A DNA stretch of 32,367 nt from Desulforhopalus singaporensis. Lineage in GTDB: Bacteria; Desulfobacterota; Desulfobulbia; Desulfobulbales; Desulfocapsaceae. The translations under genes and the position numbers were made by a program. Below the pieces are notes generated by a model that was not told where the DNA came from, did not search any database, and saw nothing but the letters and a program-made list of their open reading frames with translations. Below, in pieces: positions 30,679-32,367 of the stretch (the stretch's first letter is position 1; every line of letters begins with the position of its first letter). The stretch lies in assembly GCF_900104445.1 (NCBI RefSeq), contig NZ_FNJI01000038.1:1-32367 (forward strand), written 5' to 3'.

Positions 30679-32259
30679 ATGAAAAAACCAGATCAAACAC
30701 TCCGCCCTGAGTTATCTGAACTCAATGACCGACTGTACTGCCGTTGTGACGAAAACAGGCCTGAGGCCGTTACAATGCGCAGGAAAAAAAATCAGCGGAC
30801 TGTATGGGAAAATGTCAATGACCTTCTGGATCCGGAAAGCCTTATAGAATACGGAGCATTGACGATTGCCGCCCAGCGCAGCAGGAGATCTGTTGATGAT
30901 CTCATTAAGAAAACGCCTTCGGATGGCCTGATCACAGGACTTGGAACTGTAAATGCTGATAAATTTGAGGAGCAGGATGCCCGATGCATGGTGATAGCCT
31001 ATGACTTTACAGTGCTTGCCGGTACACAGGGCTATTTCAACCACAAAAAAACGGACAGGCTGCTGCACCTGGCGGACAAGCATCGGATTCCTTTGGTACT
31101 GTTTGCAGAAGGAGGCGGGGGAAGACCCGGAGATACAGATGCTGACGGTGTCATGATTACCGGTCTTGACTTGACGACATTCAGCAAATTTGCAGGTTTG
31201 AGCGGGAAAATTCCCCTGGTGGGAATTGTTTCGGGGTTTTGTTTTGCCGGGAATGCTGCTCTGTTGGGTAGTTGTGATATTATCATTGCGGCGAAAAAAT
31301 CAAACATAGGGATGGGTGGCCCTGTGATGATTGAATGCGGGGGACTTGGGAAATTCACGCCGGAAGAAATAGGGCCTGCCAATGTGCAGTATGGAAATGG
31401 TGTTATTGATATTCTTGTTGAAGACGAGACTGAGGCGGTTTCTGCTGCCAAGCAATATCTTTCATATTTTCAAGGAGATATCAAAGAGTGGAAAGCAGCA
31501 GATCAAGAACAGTTGCGCGACTTGATCCCTGAAAGGCGGCGTATGGCTTACGATGTTCGCAACATTATAAATGTTATTTCTGACAAAGGCTCCTTTCTTG
31601 AACTTAAATCCGGATTTGGCCAGGGGTTAATATCCGGATTGATACGGATACAGGGCAAACCTTTCGGTATTCTGGCAAACAACTGTCAGTACATGGGTGG
31701 AACTATCCAGCCGGCGGAAGCAGACAAGGCTGCCAGATTGATGCAAATATGTAATGCTCATGGCTTGCCGGTCCTGTCTCTTATCGACACACCAGGATTT
31801 ATGGTAGGCCCTGATGTTGAAAGTCAGGCACAGGTTCGTCATGTCTGCCGTATGTTTATCAATGGTTCCCATCTCTCTGTGCCGTTTTTCAGTGTGGTTC
31901 TCAGAAGAGGATATGGTTTGGGAGCCATGGCAATGGCCTGTGGTGGATTCCATGCCCCATTTTTTACAGCGGCATGGCCAACAGGAGAGTTCGGCCCCAT
32001 GGGGATTGAAGGCGCAGTTAAAGCTGGATACAAAAAAGAACTTTCCGCTATTGAGGATTCTGAAGAGAAAGAGGCCTTTTTCAACAAAATGGTTTCCCAA
32101 TATTATGAGCAGGGAAAAGCTCTTAACATCGCATCTTACATGGAGATCGATTCGGTCATTGATCCGGCCGAGACAAGAGACTGGGTTATTAAAGGATTGC
32201 GTTCTGCCGATTATTCAAAAGACAAAAGGACATTCAGCCCCTTTATTGACAGCTGGTAA
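30679..32259 (+). CDS. Acyl-CoA carboxylase, carboxyltransferase (beta) subunit
   Basis: A 526-aa carboxyltransferase with two crotonase-like halves. The N-terminal half has GTVNADKFEEQDARCMVIAY and VSGFCFAGNAALLGSCD with the oxyanion segment NIGMGGPVMIECGG. The C-terminal half has GILANNCQYMGGTIQPAEAD, LIDTPGFMVGPDVE and RRGYGLGAMAMACGG. It transfers a carboxyl group between biotin and an acyl-CoA (propionyl-, methylcrotonyl- or longer). It has no biotin carboxylase or biotin carrier of its own in the window; these may lie beyond the right edge, or the single-chain enzyme at 3132 might share its carrier. It is preceded by the ligase at 28640. Confidence 0.88.
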   Translation: MKKPDQTLRPELSELNDRLYCRCDENRPEAVTMRRKKNQRTVWENVNDLLDPESLIEYGALTIAAQRSRRSVDDLIKKTPSDGLITGLGTVNADKFEEQDARCMVIAYDFTVLAGTQGYFNHKKTDRLLHLADKHRIPLVLFAEGGGGRPGDTDADGVMITGLDLTTFSKFAGLSGKIPLVGIVSGFCFAGNAALLGSCDIIIAAKKSNIGMGGPVMIECGGLGKFTPEEIGPANVQYGNGVIDILVEDETEAVSAAKQYLSYFQGDIKEWKAADQEQLRDLIPERRRMAYDVRNIINVISDKGSFLELKSGFGQGLISGLIRIQGKPFGILANNCQYMGGTIQPAEADKAARLMQICNAHGLPVLSLIDTPGFMVGPDVESQAQVRHVCRMFINGSHLSVPFFSVVLRRGYGLGAMAMACGGFHAPFFTAAWPTGEFGPMGIEGAVKAGYKKELSAIEDSEEKEAFFNKMVSQYYEQGKALNIASYMEIDSVIDPAETRDWVIKGLRSADYSKDKRTFSPFIDSW

Positions 32260-32367
32260 TTTTACAATTGAACTCACTCTTGTCCCAAATAGCATTTAAA
32301 CAGGAAAACCCTCTTGTTAGATGTGGTATAAAGTTTTTACGCCAATAAAAACAGAGCCACAATCAAC

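Noticed and set aside
1-32367. CRISPR arrays, tRNA or rRNA genes
   Set aside because: No regularly spaced short repeats and no recognisable tRNA or rRNA sequence were seen on either strand by eye.

Overview
This window looks like a chromosomal fatty-acid/acyl-CoA catabolism island from an anaerobic Desulfobacterota-type (deltaproteobacterial, plausibly sulfate-reducing) bacterium. That placement is inferred from content: three acyl-CoA dehydrogenases, an Etf pair beside a heterodisulfide-reductase-like Fe-S oxidoreductase remnant, biotin-dependent acyl-CoA carboxylases, AMP- and ADP-forming acyl-CoA ligases, an outer-membrane porin and a sigma-54 enhancer-binding regulator. The species cannot be named from the sequence.

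Layout. 1-463: edge of an IS3-type element (OrfA on the minus strand) abutting a fragment of another IS3 OrfB. 468-827: regulatory module copy 1. 988-12075: cluster 1 (600-aa acyl-CoA dehydrogenase, single-chain acyl-CoA carboxylase, CaiC-like ligase, thiolase, 3-hydroxyacyl-CoA dehydrogenase, enoyl-CoA hydratase, MaoC hydratase), closed by a terminator, then a porin with its own terminator. 14017-14548: broken IS3 transposase and a truncated membrane protein. 14684-16807: three-PAS sigma-54 regulator, whose stop codon overlaps regulatory module copy 2 (16760-17124). 17153-26420 and on to 27693: cluster 2 (hydratase and thiolase fossils, second 599-aa acyl-CoA dehydrogenase, thiolase, ADP-forming ligase, further fossils, etfB, etfA, short acyl-CoA dehydrogenase). 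27973-28445: module copy 3, spliced directly onto an enoyl-CoA hydratase tail. 28640-32259: cluster 3 (AMP-forming ligase and carboxyltransferase).

The most striking structure is the regulatory module present three times in the same orientation, once ahead of each cluster. Every copy carries the last codons of a sigma-54 regulator, a large TGTTGCG-type dyad, an IHF-like site, and a -24/-12 sigma-54 promoter, with spacing preserved to within 2 bp. Only copy 2 is still attached to an intact regulator gene. Copies 1 and 3 share variants and a 3' leader hairpin absent from copy 2. The simplest reading is that a regulator-tail/promoter segment was duplicated and now places three acyl-CoA clusters under one regulator (or a small paralogous family).

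The clusters appear interdependent. Cluster 1 has intact hydratase and hydroxyacyl-CoA dehydrogenase but no Etf. Cluster 2 has Etf but its hydratase/dehydrogenase genes are fossils. Cluster 3 supplies a ligase and a carboxyltransferase without a visible biotin carboxylase. Together they would activate an acid to its CoA ester, dehydrogenate it, optionally carboxylate or decarboxylate it, and run beta-oxidation with electrons leaving via Etf. The native substrate cannot be read from the sequence; the pairing of carboxylases with beta-oxidation would suit a branched or otherwise blocked acid, but that is inference.
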